A stretch of 64,000 nt of DNA from Rhodothermales bacterium (GTDB lineage: Bacteria; Bacteroidota; Rhodothermia; Rhodothermales; UBA10348): NCBI GenBank assembly GCA_024711125.1, contig JANJTM010000059.1, positions 62,001-126,000 of the forward strand. The letters are read 5' to 3'. The translations under genes were made by a program, and so were the position numbers. Shown here piece by piece: positions 1 to 7,869 of this stretch. The notes beneath the pieces were generated by a model that saw nothing but the letters and a program-made list of their open reading frames with translations, was not told the origin of the DNA and did no database searches. Each line of letters begins with the position of its first letter. Position 1 is the first letter of the stretch.

Positions 1-634
1 TCCGCTGGGGTTCGGGTCCCGAAAGCAGCGCCAGGACCCGGACGGGCGGCGTGGCGGGCTCGCACGCAACGAGAGGTGACAGCACGCCCACGTACCGGCC
101 CGTCGAGCCGGGAAACGGTCCGGCGAGCGCACCCGTCAATCGCGGGCCGGGGTCGTCCACGACCCAGACCGTGTCGAAGGCGCGTATCCAGCGTCCGAGT
201 ATCGCGTTCGCCGCGCGACGCTGCCATGCGCGGTGCGACTGGATCTCGAACTGGTTGCCCACCAGGATCGAGGGCACGGCGGGCGAAACGAACCCGAACC
301 GGGAGTCCGACACGATGGCGTCGATCCGGCCGGCACGCGCGAGGGAGGCCGCGATCCGGCGCTCGGCCGCGATGGCGCGGGCCACGCGGGGCGCCTGGAT
401 CAGCAGGTCCAGCGTCATGAGGCCCGTGGGATACCGGACGCCGTATGCCGGCAATTCGATCGTTCCGATCGTGGGAAAGGCCCCGCGCAGCAGAGCGAGT
501 GCGGGCCCGGAAGACGCGATCGTCACCTCGACCCCGGCCTCTTCCAGCGCGCGGACGATCCGGACCGACCGGGCCGCATGCCCCAGGCCCCAGTCCAGGA
601 CGGCTACGGCGATACGCGGTGGACGGGTTTTCAC
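1..634 (-). CDS. Glycosyltransferase, GT28/MurG-like fold (3' end beyond window)
   Basis: This gene is absent from the ORF track because it runs off the left edge. I translated the minus strand from a GTG at 632-634 and obtained 211 codons without a stop. The N-terminus 'IAVAVLDWGLGHAARSVRI' carries the DWGLGHA(T/A)R signature of a Bacteroidota glycosyltransferase family with a GT-B fold. Further family-like blocks follow: 'DAIVSDSRFGF', 'PSILVGNQFEIQ', and a WVVDD segment leading into the linker before the missing C-terminal nucleotide-sugar domain. The acceptor and donor are unknown. It is divergent from purD with a 63-nt gap. The family call rests on these motifs; the start is chosen because it begins directly before the first beta-strand. 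Confidence 0.68.
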   Translation of the reverse strand, partial: MKTRPPRIAVAVLDWGLGHAARSVRIVRALEEAGVEVTIASSGPALALLRGAFPTIGTIELPAYGVRYPTGLMTLDLLIQAPRVARAIAAERRIAASLARAGRIDAIVSDSRFGFVSPAVPSILVGNQFEIQSHRAWQRRAANAILGRWIRAFDTVWVVDDPGPRLTGALAGPFPGSTGRYVGVLSPLVACEPATPPVRVLALLSGPEPQR

Positions 635-697
635 GGTTCGGCTTCGGCGGTTGTGCCGCGTATTTTACGGCGTCCCATCCCCATCGAGGTCCCGGTG

Positions 698-1987
698 ATG
701 CGCATCCTGGTCGTCGGCGGCGGCGCCCGTGAGCACGCGATCGTGCACGCCCTGTCCCGTTCCGAACTCCGGCCGGAGATCCTCGCGGCGCCCGGAAACC
801 CGGGAATCGCCTCGCTTGCGCGGTTGGAGGCGGTTCGCGCCGACGACGTCGAAGCGCTCGTCACGCTGGCCGTGGAGCGTTCGGTCGACCTCGTGATCGT
901 GGGACCGGAGGCTCCCCTCGTGCTCGGCCTCGCCGATCGGTTGGAGACCGCCGGGATCGCCGTCTTCGGTCCCACCGCGGCGGCCGCCCGTCTCGAGGGC
1001 AGCAAGGCCTTCGCGAAGGACTTCATGGAGCGTCACGGCATACCGACCGCCGCATACCGCACCTTCACGTCCGACCGCCACGCCGAGGCCGTCGATTTCG
1101 TGCGGAACCATGGCGCTCCGATCGTCATCAAGGCGAGTGGGCTGGCCGCAGGCAAGGGCGCCGTGGTTTGCGAGTCCGTGGACGACGCGCTCCGTGCCGT
1201 CGACGCCATGCTGCTTGACCGGTCGTTCGGCGAAGCGGGGGACTTCGTCGTCGTGGAGTCCTTTCTTCGCGGCGAGGAAGCGAGTCTGTTCGCGGTGTGC
1301 GACGGCGAACGGTACGTGCTGCTCTCGTCGGCCCAGGATCACAAGCGCATCGGCGAAGACGACACCGGCCCCAATACGGGCGGAATGGGAGCCTATGCGC
1401 CGGCGCCGGTCGCGACGGAAACCGTACTCGAGGCCGCACGGCGTCGGGTCATCGAGCCGACGCTGCGTGGCATGCGAGCCGAGGGCGCGCCGTATCGCGG
1501 CGTACTGTACGTCGGGCTCATGATCGACGGGGAGGACATATCGGTCGTCGAGTACAATTGCCGTTTCGGCGACCCCGAGGCGCAGGTGGTCCTTCCGCTC
1601 CTCGCTTCGGACCCGGTCGAGCTGTTTCACCGCGCGGCGACCGGGCGCCTTGCCGGATACGAACCGCGCAACGGGGACGGAGCGGCGGCGTGTGTCGTGC
1701 TCGCGGCCGAGGGCTACCCGGGCCCGGTGTCGAAGGGGCGGCCCATCGCCGGGCTGGGGTCGACGCGTCCGCACGTAGCGGTCTATCACGCGGGCACGGC
1801 GATCGACGGTGAAGGCCGCACCGTGACCTCCGGAGGGCGCGTACTCACGGTCTCGGCGTCCGGTTCGGATCTCGCCGAGGCGCTCGATCGCGCGTACGAG
1901 GGCGTGGCGAACCTCTCCTTCGAGGGCATGCAGTTTCGCCGCGACATCGGTCGGAAGGGGCTGCGAAGGCTCGGCCTGGCTCCGTGA
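698..1987 (+). CDS. purD: Phosphoribosylamine--glycine ligase
   Basis: This enzyme makes glycinamide ribonucleotide from phosphoribosylamine, glycine and ATP, the second step of de novo purine synthesis. The 429-residue product has the usual length. It opens with the N-domain glycine-rich loop 'GGGAREHAI' (about residues 6-14), followed by 'VIVGPEAPLVLGLAD', the ATP-grasp block 'IKASGLAAGKGAVV', 'PNTGGMGAYAP' and the metal-binding segment 'EYNCRFGDPEAQV'. The ORF track starts at 233, but homology begins at the ATG at 698, preceded by GAGG about 9 nt upstream. A TATTTTAC box lies 37 nt upstream of the start. Its stop overlaps the next gene by 4 nt (GTGA), so the two are probably cotranscribed. 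Confidence 0.96.
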   Translation: MRILVVGGGAREHAIVHALSRSELRPEILAAPGNPGIASLARLEAVRADDVEALVTLAVERSVDLVIVGPEAPLVLGLADRLETAGIAVFGPTAAAARLEGSKAFAKDFMERHGIPTAAYRTFTSDRHAEAVDFVRNHGAPIVIKASGLAAGKGAVVCESVDDALRAVDAMLLDRSFGEAGDFVVVESFLRGEEASLFAVCDGERYVLLSSAQDHKRIGEDDTGPNTGGMGAYAPAPVATETVLEAARRRVIEPTLRGMRAEGAPYRGVLYVGLMIDGEDISVVEYNCRFGDPEAQVVLPLLASDPVELFHRAATGRLAGYEPRNGDGAAACVVLAAEGYPGPVSKGRPIAGLGSTRPHVAVYHAGTAIDGEGRTVTSGGRVLTVSASGSDLAEALDRAYEGVANLSFEGMQFRRDIGRKGLRRLGLAP

Positions 1988-2910
1988 CGGCCCGCGTCGT
2001 TCCGTCGGTTATCGCCGCGTTCCTGCTCGTCGCGTGCCCGACGGTGCGGGCCGGGGTCGCGGTCGCGGGACCGGACGGCGGAGCGCGCCGCGATACGCTC
2101 ACGTTTCGGCGGATCGCGTCCTTCACCCGCGTGACCGCGCTCGCGGCCGCGCCCCGTGGTGGACTGCTGGTCGCAGACGCTTCCGAGGGCCGGGTCTTCC
2201 GGGTGGACACGTCGGGGGTGAGGACCGGTATCGCCGCCCACGGCGACCGTCTCGCCCCGTCCTGGCTCGATCCCACGAACGGCCTGGTACTGCTCGTCGC
2301 GGATCCGGCTTCGGGTGCCGTGCTTCGTTTCGCCGCGGACGGGCGGTTCCTGGAGTCGCGCCCGGTCGGGCCAGGGGGAACGGGTACCGGCACCCGTTTC
2401 GACCGGAGCGGAGTTTCCATACGGAGTTCCGATTCGGGACGACCGGTGGCCGTCGTCGAAACGGAAGACGGGGGGATGCTCGTGGCCGATGCGGCTTCGG
2501 GAACGGTTCTCCGCTACGACCGGAGGCACCGCCTGCTGCGCCAGGTTCCCGCCCCGGACGCGCCCGGAGACCGCCTGGCGCCGCTCGCGCTGGCGCGCGA
2601 CGGCGGTGGGGTCTGGGTCCTCGACGCCGCGATGCCGCGGATCCTCGTGCTCGACGCGGTGCTCGGCGAAACACGATCGATCCGGTTCGCGCCCGGAGTC
2701 GAACCGGTCTCCATGGTCGCCGGGGAAGACACGGTCTGGGTGCTGGCCCGCGATCGGGTGCTGCGCTTCGGGCTGGACGGAGCGCTCGAGGCCGAATTCG
2801 CCTGGCCGGGACCGGATCGCCCCGTCGCGATCGCCGCGTCAGCGGGGCGCCTGTACATCGCCACCCGCGACGGCCTGTTCGTCGGTCCGTCGCCGGGCGG
2901 CGGGCGCTGA
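1984..2910 (+). CDS. Exported beta-propeller-like protein (NHL/SMP-30-like repeats)
   Basis: This 308-residue protein starts with a GTG overlapping the purD stop. Residues about 1-25 form a signal peptide ending near 'CPTVRAG'. The body is a series of repeats of the type 'GLLVADASEGRVFRVDTSG' and 'GMLVADAASGTVLRYDR', each a hydrophobic LV(A/L)D strand followed by a small loop and a V-x-R strand. This pattern is typical of NHL or gluconolactonase-type propellers. I see about five or six blades and no obvious catalytic metal site. A periplasmic or surface scaffold or sensor role is possible but unproven. The cysteine near the signal end (Cys-19, 'LLVACPT') could instead make it a lipoprotein. 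The link to purD appears to be positional only. Confidence 0.6.
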   Translation: MTARVVPSVIAAFLLVACPTVRAGVAVAGPDGGARRDTLTFRRIASFTRVTALAAAPRGGLLVADASEGRVFRVDTSGVRTGIAAHGDRLAPSWLDPTNGLVLLVADPASGAVLRFAADGRFLESRPVGPGGTGTGTRFDRSGVSIRSSDSGRPVAVVETEDGGMLVADAASGTVLRYDRRHRLLRQVPAPDAPGDRLAPLALARDGGGVWVLDAAMPRILVLDAVLGETRSIRFAPGVEPVSMVAGEDTVWVLARDRVLRFGLDGALEAEFAWPGPDRPVAIAASAGRLYIATRDGLFVGPSPGGGR

Positions 2911-2917
2911 CCGCCCG

Positions 2918-4426
2918 TCAGCGTCCCGGGGCCGAGGCGTCGCGGAGCAGCGCTTCCACGGCCGAGGACTTGGCCTCCCGGTCCCGAATCAGGTCGAGCA
3001 ACCGGGGCGGCGCCACGCGTTCCGAACAATCCTCGGCGGCGAGCGGGCACCGCTCGCACGTCACGTTGACCCGCTCGTCGGGCACCGCGGGGTCGTTCCA
3101 GAACCGCACGCTGGACTTGAACGCATCGTCGATGCGGAACCCCAACGTCACGCTCGTGCGCGAACGACCGGGTTGGGCGAGCCTTCGCGCCACCGAGAAA
3201 ACGAAAAAGGTCTCGCCTTCCACCGTGAACCGCGAGCGCTGGGCATGGGCGCGGACCCCGTCGACCTCGGGATTCCGATCCATCTTCTGCAGCAGCCGGA
3301 GGCCGGACCATCGGCGGCAGTAGTGTTCATCGAGCCAGAACCCCTGCGGCAAGGCGATCCGTGACCGGTTGAAGACCTTGCCCAGGTGCAGCGTTCCGCG
3401 CTCGGGATCGTCGTTGACCCGCAGGAAGAAGAACTCCTGGAAGCCGTAGGTGTGGGGCAGGAGCTGTCCGATACGGTACAGCAGCGTTTCGGGGGTCGTG
3501 CGGAACGAATCCAGCAGGGACAGGAACGCCGTCTCGTCCCACGTCGGCGACGCGAACAGATCCGAGATTCGCGCCAGGAGGCGGTTCCGCTCGATCAGCA
3601 CCGCGCCGGCGAAGTACGAGGCCTTGAAGTTGTTGAGCACCTGCTCGAACGACTCCACCTTGAGCCAGGACGACGTCAACGCGCGCTCGACGAGCCCGAG
3701 GCGCCGGTACCCGAGCTCGCGCGCCAGGACGAAGGCGCGCTGACCCGGGAGGAGGCGCGGGTTGAGGTAGAGGCGGGGGCGCGCTCCGTCGGCGTAGACG
3801 GACCGGAACCCGCGCAGCGGCTCGGAGGTGCCGAGCGTGGTCTCGTCGAATTCGTAGTGCCAGCCCCGGACGAGCCGTTCGCGGAGTACGGCCTCGGGAT
3901 CCGCGTCGAGCACCGCGCTGCCGGCCTCACGCCGGAGGGCGTCGGCCTCGGCCTCGATGTCGGCGAAATAGTTGTCGTGCAGCAGCTGGTACGAGCGCAG
4001 GGCGGCGAAGAGGAAGTGCTCCACCCTGACGTCGTACATCTGTCCGATCTCGAGGAACGTGCGGAACAACGCGCCCGCACGGGCCGGATCGCCCGAAAAC
4101 AGGCTGACGAGGTCCTGCGTCTCCAGGCCGAACAGCTCGAACGGGAATTCCGTGAAGAACGGGGACCGGAGGGTCTCGGTCAGCGTGTGCAGCTGGTCGT
4201 CGGCCTGCATCGAGACCAGCTCGTCGAACGGGACCTCGAGCACGCGGCTCAGCGCGAGGAGCTTGTCGGGTTTCGGGTACTTCTTGCCCTTCTCGATCTC
4301 GCTCAGGTACGAGATCGACAGGCCCGAACGGTCGGCGAGGTCCTTCAGCGACAAGAGGCGCTCGAGGCGCAGGTTCCTGAGTTTGAGCCCGAGGATGAGG
4401 CGAAGGTTCTCGGTGCTGACCGGCAT
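2918..4426 (-). CDS. XRE/IrrE-type transcriptional regulator, ScfR-like
   Basis: The product is 502 residues. Residues about 9-70 form an XRE helix-turn-helix ('LSLKDLADRSGLSISYLSEIEKG' region). The middle is an IrrE/ImmA-like domain, and the C-terminus has a cysteine cluster 'CERCPLAAEDC' (Cys457, 460, 467) followed by 'ERVAPP'. This architecture matches the short-chain fatty acyl regulator family, which controls acyl-CoA metabolism. The zinc-protease HExxH motif is degenerate here: 'ARELGY' at 235-240 has Arg and Tyr where the two histidines belong, so peptidase activity is unlikely. The ORF track start (4921) lies inside the divergent gene; the ATG at 4426 begins directly before the HTH and has a good promoter upstream. 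The effector and target genes are unknown. Confidence 0.8.
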   Translation of the reverse strand: MPVSTENLRLILGLKLRNLRLERLLSLKDLADRSGLSISYLSEIEKGKKYPKPDKLLALSRVLEVPFDELVSMQADDQLHTLTETLRSPFFTEFPFELFGLETQDLVSLFSGDPARAGALFRTFLEIGQMYDVRVEHFLFAALRSYQLLHDNYFADIEAEADALRREAGSAVLDADPEAVLRERLVRGWHYEFDETTLGTSEPLRGFRSVYADGARPRLYLNPRLLPGQRAFVLARELGYRRLGLVERALTSSWLKVESFEQVLNNFKASYFAGAVLIERNRLLARISDLFASPTWDETAFLSLLDSFRTTPETLLYRIGQLLPHTYGFQEFFFLRVNDDPERGTLHLGKVFNRSRIALPQGFWLDEHYCRRWSGLRLLQKMDRNPEVDGVRAHAQRSRFTVEGETFFVFSVARRLAQPGRSRTSVTLGFRIDDAFKSSVRFWNDPAVPDERVNVTCERCPLAAEDCSERVAPPRLLDLIRDREAKSSAVEALLRDASAPGR

Positions 4427-4450
4427 CGGTTTCGCTCGTTCGCTGTCGGC

Positions 4451-4481
4451 GAATGATACGCTCCGGGGCGGGTCCCTCCAA
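4451..4481 (-). promoter_or_regulatory. Predicted promoter of the XRE/IrrE regulator
   Basis: On the minus strand TTG (4481-4479) is followed by a 20-nt spacer and TATCATTC (4458-4451). This resembles the Bacteroidetes -33 TTG / -7 TAnnTTTG layout. The box ends 25 nt before the start codon. Confidence 0.55.
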
Positions 4482-4517
4482 CGCGGTCGTACCTTCCGCG
4501 CGATCCCCGTTACCCGC

Positions 4518-5786
4518 ATGGCCCTGGCAGCACTGACCGAGACCCACGACCTTCCCGCGGGACCCGTGCTCCTTTGCCGTCTCGGAGCGCCGGACGTCGT
4601 TTCGATGGCCGGTTCCGTGGACCTTGCCCCGGACTTCGCCGCCGACGAGGATATCGTCGCGTCGGTGGCCGCCGCCCTGCTCGACAAGGGCACGCGGACC
4701 CGTGACCGGTTCGCCGTGGCGACCGTGCTCGAGGAACGCGGCGCCCGCGTGGCGTATTCGATGGGCGTGACCCGCCTGGAGTTCTCGGCCCGGTGCCTGG
4801 CCAGGGACGTGGAAGCGGTCGTCGACGCGATGATCGAACCGCTCTGCGCACCGTTGTTCGACCCGGACGAACTCGTCAAGGTCGTGCGCAGGATGCGCGG
4901 CGCGCTCGCGCGCGCGGCCACGGATCCCGCGGAACTCGCCGCCTCGGCGCTGGCCCGACGGCTGTTCCCTCCGGATCACCCGGGGTATGTGCGCACCCCG
5001 GCCGACGAAGAGGAGCTGCTGGTAGCCGTCAACCGGGACGGGGTAGCGGAATACCACGCGCGGTCGTTTCGCGGGCGCCGCGTGCGGTTCGCGGCGGCGG
5101 GGGACGTGCCCGTCGAGCGCATGCTCGCCGCTCTCGGGCAGGCGTTCGCGTCCTGGACGGCCGGCGGGGAATGCGGACGCGAATACCGGGATCCCGGTCC
5201 CGTCGTCCCCGGGTACGACCGCATCCCCGTGGCCGACCGGCCCAACCTGGAGGTCCGGCTGGGTCACGCGGTGTCCCTGCGGCGCGCCGATCCGGACTTC
5301 GAGCCGCTGGTCCTGGCGCTCTTCGCGCTCGGTGGCAATTTCTCGTCGCGCCTCATGTCGCGCATCCGGGACGAACAGGGACTCACCTACGGCATCCATT
5401 CGTCGCTCCGCGGCATCGACGTGGCGCACGGTGGCTCCTGGCGAACGGCCGTCACCCTCTCGGCCGATCGCCTGGACGAGGGTCTGGACGCGACACGGTC
5501 GGAACTGGAACGATTCGTTCGTGACGGGCTGACCGAATCGGAGGTGCGCGGCGCCGCGGAAACGCTCGCCGGGCAGCACGCGGTGGCGCTCGCCACGACC
5601 CACGACGTCGCAGACCGGTTACTGACGGCGCTGGAAAGGGGAGAGCCCGTCGAACGCATCGACGGGTACCCCGGGCGGATGCGTGCCATGGACCGCGACC
5701 GCGTGAACGCCGCCATAGGAACGTGGCTCGATCCGGGTGCCCTGTCCACCGCCGTAGCCGGCACGCTCGTCCGGACGGGGATCTGA
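4518..5786 (+). CDS. M16 (insulinase/pitrilysin)-family protein, apparently non-catalytic
   Basis: This 422-residue protein has the two-lobed M16 layout. An N-terminal lobe carries 'LLDKGTRTRDRFAVATVLEERGA', and a C-terminal lobe carries 'GGNFSSRLMSRIRDEQGLTYGI', the R/Y loop that binds substrate in M16 partner subunits. The zinc-binding HxxEH motif, which should follow the 'kGT.tRd' region, is absent: the corresponding helix reads 'FAVATVLEERGA'. I infer a non-catalytic subunit or a degenerate paralogue. It has no clear signal peptide and no second M16 gene nearby, so its catalytic partner, if any, lies outside the window. The ATG at 4518 is used rather than the ORF-track start at 3972, which lies inside the divergent regulator. 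Confidence 0.75.
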   Translation: MALAALTETHDLPAGPVLLCRLGAPDVVSMAGSVDLAPDFAADEDIVASVAAALLDKGTRTRDRFAVATVLEERGARVAYSMGVTRLEFSARCLARDVEAVVDAMIEPLCAPLFDPDELVKVVRRMRGALARAATDPAELAASALARRLFPPDHPGYVRTPADEEELLVAVNRDGVAEYHARSFRGRRVRFAAAGDVPVERMLAALGQAFASWTAGGECGREYRDPGPVVPGYDRIPVADRPNLEVRLGHAVSLRRADPDFEPLVLALFALGGNFSSRLMSRIRDEQGLTYGIHSSLRGIDVAHGGSWRTAVTLSADRLDEGLDATRSELERFVRDGLTESEVRGAAETLAGQHAVALATTHDVADRLLTALERGEPVERIDGYPGRMRAMDRDRVNAAIGTWLDPGALSTAVAGTLVRTGI

Positions 5787-5793
5787 CCGCGTC

Positions 5794-5985
5794 TCAGTCC
5801 TGCGGGATGACGAACATCAGGATGATGTAGAGCAGGAGGCCCGGGAAACCCGCCGACAGCAGGCTGAGCAGGACGTAGCCTACGCGGACCACGGTCGGGT
5901 CCACATCGAAAAAGTCGGCGATCCCGGCGCAGACGCCGCCGATCATGCGGCCGTCCCGCGGTCTCATGAGCGAAGTCCCAGGCAT
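5794..5985 (-). CDS. PspC-domain small membrane protein
   Basis: The 63-residue protein is essentially one PspC domain: 'DGRMIGGVCAGIADFFDVDP' followed by 'TVVRVGYVLLSLLSAGFPGLLLYIILMFVIP' spanning the membrane. PspC proteins sit in the inner membrane and take part in envelope-stress sensing in species with a Psp system, but many Bacteroidota carry free-standing versions of unknown role. It follows the larger PspC gene with a 1-nt gap and is certainly cotranscribed with it. No pspA or pspF homologue is present in the window. Confidence 0.85.
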   Translation of the reverse strand: MPGTSLMRPRDGRMIGGVCAGIADFFDVDPTVVRVGYVLLSLLSAGFPGLLLYIILMFVIPQD

Positions 5986-5986
5986 G

Positions 5987-6616
5987 TCAGCTGTCGCGGA
6001 TGATGGTGATTCGGTCTTCCAGGGTCGGCTTGTCGGCGTTGGGCATGACGAAGGACAGGACCAGGTACGCGATCAGGAACGTTCCCTGGGATGCGATGGT
6101 GCCGATCACGAACGCTATGCGCACGAGCGTCGGATCGATGCCGAAGTATTCGGCGATGCCCCCGGCAACCCCGGCGATCTTCTTGTCGGCGGTCTTCTGC
6201 AGCCGGCGGCCCCGCGACTTGCCGGACGCAACTTTGCCGGCCGGGGTCGTCTTGGCCGCGAACTGCTGTTTGCGACGCTCCTTCCGGGTCCGGCGCGAGG
6301 GCTTCCATCCGAGTACGCCGAATCCCAGCAGGATGATCAGGACGCCGGCGAGCCAGGGCAGCATGGAGGCCAGCACGCTGAGGTTCAGACCGGTCAGCAG
6401 GCCGAGTTGCTGGAAGATGTAGGCCACGCCCACGACGATGAGGGTCATGCCCGCCATCGTCGGCAGGTTGAACGCTCCCCGGGACTCGGTTTTCTCCTCC
6501 TCCTCGAAGAGCATGTCCTCGATCTCTTCGTCCGACATGGTCTCCAGCTCCAGGTGCTCCTCGTCGTACAGGTTGGTGCGCGAGGTGTCGGTGCCGGTTC
6601 GGGTACGGGTGGACAT
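5987..6616 (-). CDS. PspC-domain membrane protein, larger paralogue
   Basis: This 209-residue protein has an acidic cytosolic N-terminus ('SDEEIEDMLFEEEE'), then two hydrophobic segments (about residues 50-100). A strongly basic linker ('RRTRKERRKQQ') follows, and then a C-terminal PspC domain ('KKIAGVAGGIAEYFGIDPTLVRIAFVI') that ends in another membrane span. The hydrophobic pair resembles the DUF5668/LiaF-like segments often fused to PspC. It is the first gene of a two-gene unit with the small PspC protein. A TATCATCG sequence lies 27 nt upstream of the start, but with no recognisable upstream element. Its role in envelope stress is inferred from the domain only. Confidence 0.82.
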   Translation of the reverse strand: MSTRTRTGTDTSRTNLYDEEHLELETMSDEEIEDMLFEEEEKTESRGAFNLPTMAGMTLIVVGVAYIFQQLGLLTGLNLSVLASMLPWLAGVLIILLGFGVLGWKPSRRTRKERRKQQFAAKTTPAGKVASGKSRGRRLQKTADKKIAGVAGGIAEYFGIDPTLVRIAFVIGTIASQGTFLIAYLVLSFVMPNADKPTLEDRITIIRDS

Positions 6617-6663
6617 GGGCTGAAGGCGTGTCGATCGATGATACGTGCCCGCACGGGGGCGGG

Positions 6664-7251
6664 TTACGCGTTCGTGCCGACGCGGACGATGCGCCGCTCG
6701 GTCACGATCAACGTCACCGGGCGATCATGCGTTTCGGTCGGAAGGGAATCTACGAGGCAGCCGTCGAAAATGGGGCATATCGCGAACGCCGGGTGGGCGG
6801 CCAGCCGGCGGTCGTAGTACCCGGCGCCCCACCCGAGGCGAATGCCCCTGGAATCGACGCCCAGGGCCGGAACGAGCAGAACGTCGTCATCCTTCGGCTC
6901 GAGGAACGGGGACGATGCGTCCGGGTGACGCGTTCCGAACGGACCGGCCGCGAGACGGTCCTCGCCGTCGAACCGTCGGAAGCGCAGGATCCGGTCGTCG
7001 CGGTCACGGGATACGACGGGGAGGCCCACCGTGACGCCGCGTCGGGTCAGCGTGACGAGCAGCGGTCGCACATCGACCTCGAAACGTTCCGGCATGGACC
7101 AGAAGCCGAGCACCGTCCGGGCCGAGCGCATCTCGGGAAGGGAGGCGGCCGCGTCGGAAATGCGCAGGGAGGCGCGGGCACGCGCCGACGGGTCCCACCC
7201 GGCCCGGGCCGCGAGCAGTCGCTCTCTCCACTGGCGCTTTTCATCCTGCAT
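6664..7251 (-). CDS. 5-formyltetrahydrofolate cyclo-ligase
   Basis: This enzyme converts 5-formyl-THF to 5,10-methenyl-THF with ATP and so recycles the folate storage form. At 195 residues it has the family length. The signature 'RLGWGAGYYDR' at residues 138-148 is the nucleotide/folate-binding loop. An N-terminal basic helix ('KRQWRERLLAAR') and 'FWSMPERFEVDVRPLL' also fit the family. The longest ORF extends to 7359 into the divergent promoter region; I take the Met at 7251, where homology begins. It is read toward the PspC pair and divergently from the AhpD-like gene. It works in the same one-carbon pool as the gcvT product encoded further along. Confidence 0.9.
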   Translation of the reverse strand: MQDEKRQWRERLLAARAGWDPSARARASLRISDAAASLPEMRSARTVLGFWSMPERFEVDVRPLLVTLTRRGVTVGLPVVSRDRDDRILRFRRFDGEDRLAAGPFGTRHPDASSPFLEPKDDDVLLVPALGVDSRGIRLGWGAGYYDRRLAAHPAFAICPIFDGCLVDSLPTETHDRPVTLIVTERRIVRVGTNA

Positions 7252-7328
7252 GACGGGGTCGGGATCGCGGGAGGGGGGCAAACGGTTCGTCGTCCGATGC
7301 AAACCCGTCCCTCCGAATCCGTATACCC

Positions 7329-7700
7329 ATGCCCACCGAAGAAGATCGCCTCTCGGCATTCGACGCGTATCGCACGCGCATGAACCGGCGCATTCTCGAA
7401 GAGAAGAATCACCTCGGCATCAAGCGGTTCTTCGCGCTGGACGGCGCGGCATACCGCGACGGCGCGCTCGACGCCCGCACCAAGGAACTGCTCGGCCTCG
7501 TGGCCTCGGCGGTGCTGCGGTGCAACGACTGCATCGACTACCACCTCGGCCGATGCGTCGAGGCCGGCTACTCGGACGACGAACTGGACGACGCGCTCAA
7601 CGTGGCGCTCGTCGTCGGGGGATCGATCGTGATCCCGCACCTGAGGCACGCCGTCGAGACCGTGGACCTGCTTCGGGCGCGTGAAAAAAGTGTTGATTAG
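7329..7700 (+). CDS. Carboxymuconolactone decarboxylase / AhpD-like protein
   Basis: The 123-residue product has the complete AhpD-type signature E-x11-C-x2-C-x3-H: Glu53, Cys65, Cys68 and His72, within 'CNDCIDYH'. The CxxC pair points to a redox or peroxidase-linked role rather than to aromatic decarboxylation. Proteins of this family form small trimers or hexamers with an all-helical fold. No alkyl hydroperoxide reductase gene is nearby, so the partner is unknown. It stands alone between the divergent cyclo-ligase gene and ffh; the 169-nt gap to ffh contains the ffh promoter. Confidence 0.85.
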   Translation: MPTEEDRLSAFDAYRTRMNRRILEEKNHLGIKRFFALDGAAYRDGALDARTKELLGLVASAVLRCNDCIDYHLGRCVEAGYSDDELDDALNVALVVGGSIVIPHLRHAVETVDLLRAREKSVD

Positions 7701-7753
7701 CCCCGGGGAGTCGCAACGGGCCGGGGCCAGGGGTCGGGCCGAGGTGTCGGCCG

Positions 7754-7784
7754 TTGTTCGTAAGTGCAAAAATTGCTACTTTTT
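7754..7784 (+). promoter_or_regulatory. Predicted promoter of the ffh-rpsP-rimM-trmD-rplS cluster
   Basis: TTG (7754-7756), a 20-nt spacer and TACTTTTT (7777-7784) fit the Bacteroidetes-like promoter layout seen elsewhere in the window. The box ends 85 nt before ffh, in an unusually A/T-rich patch. Confidence 0.55.
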
Positions 7785-7869
7785 CCTGTCTGTACCCAAC
7801 CGCTGTTAATCCGTATCGGCCCGGTCGCCCCGCGACGCCGATCCCCGTTCCGCCCCGGTCCGTCCCCCC

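Noticed and set aside
233-697. N-terminal extension of the purD ORF
   Set aside because: The added residues have no purD similarity, and they overlap the divergent glycosyltransferase; ATG 698 has a ribosome-binding site and the canonical start.
7701-7753. GCCCCGG...CCGGGGC hairpin after the AhpD-like gene
   Set aside because: The loop is long and no T-tract follows, so I did not call a terminator.
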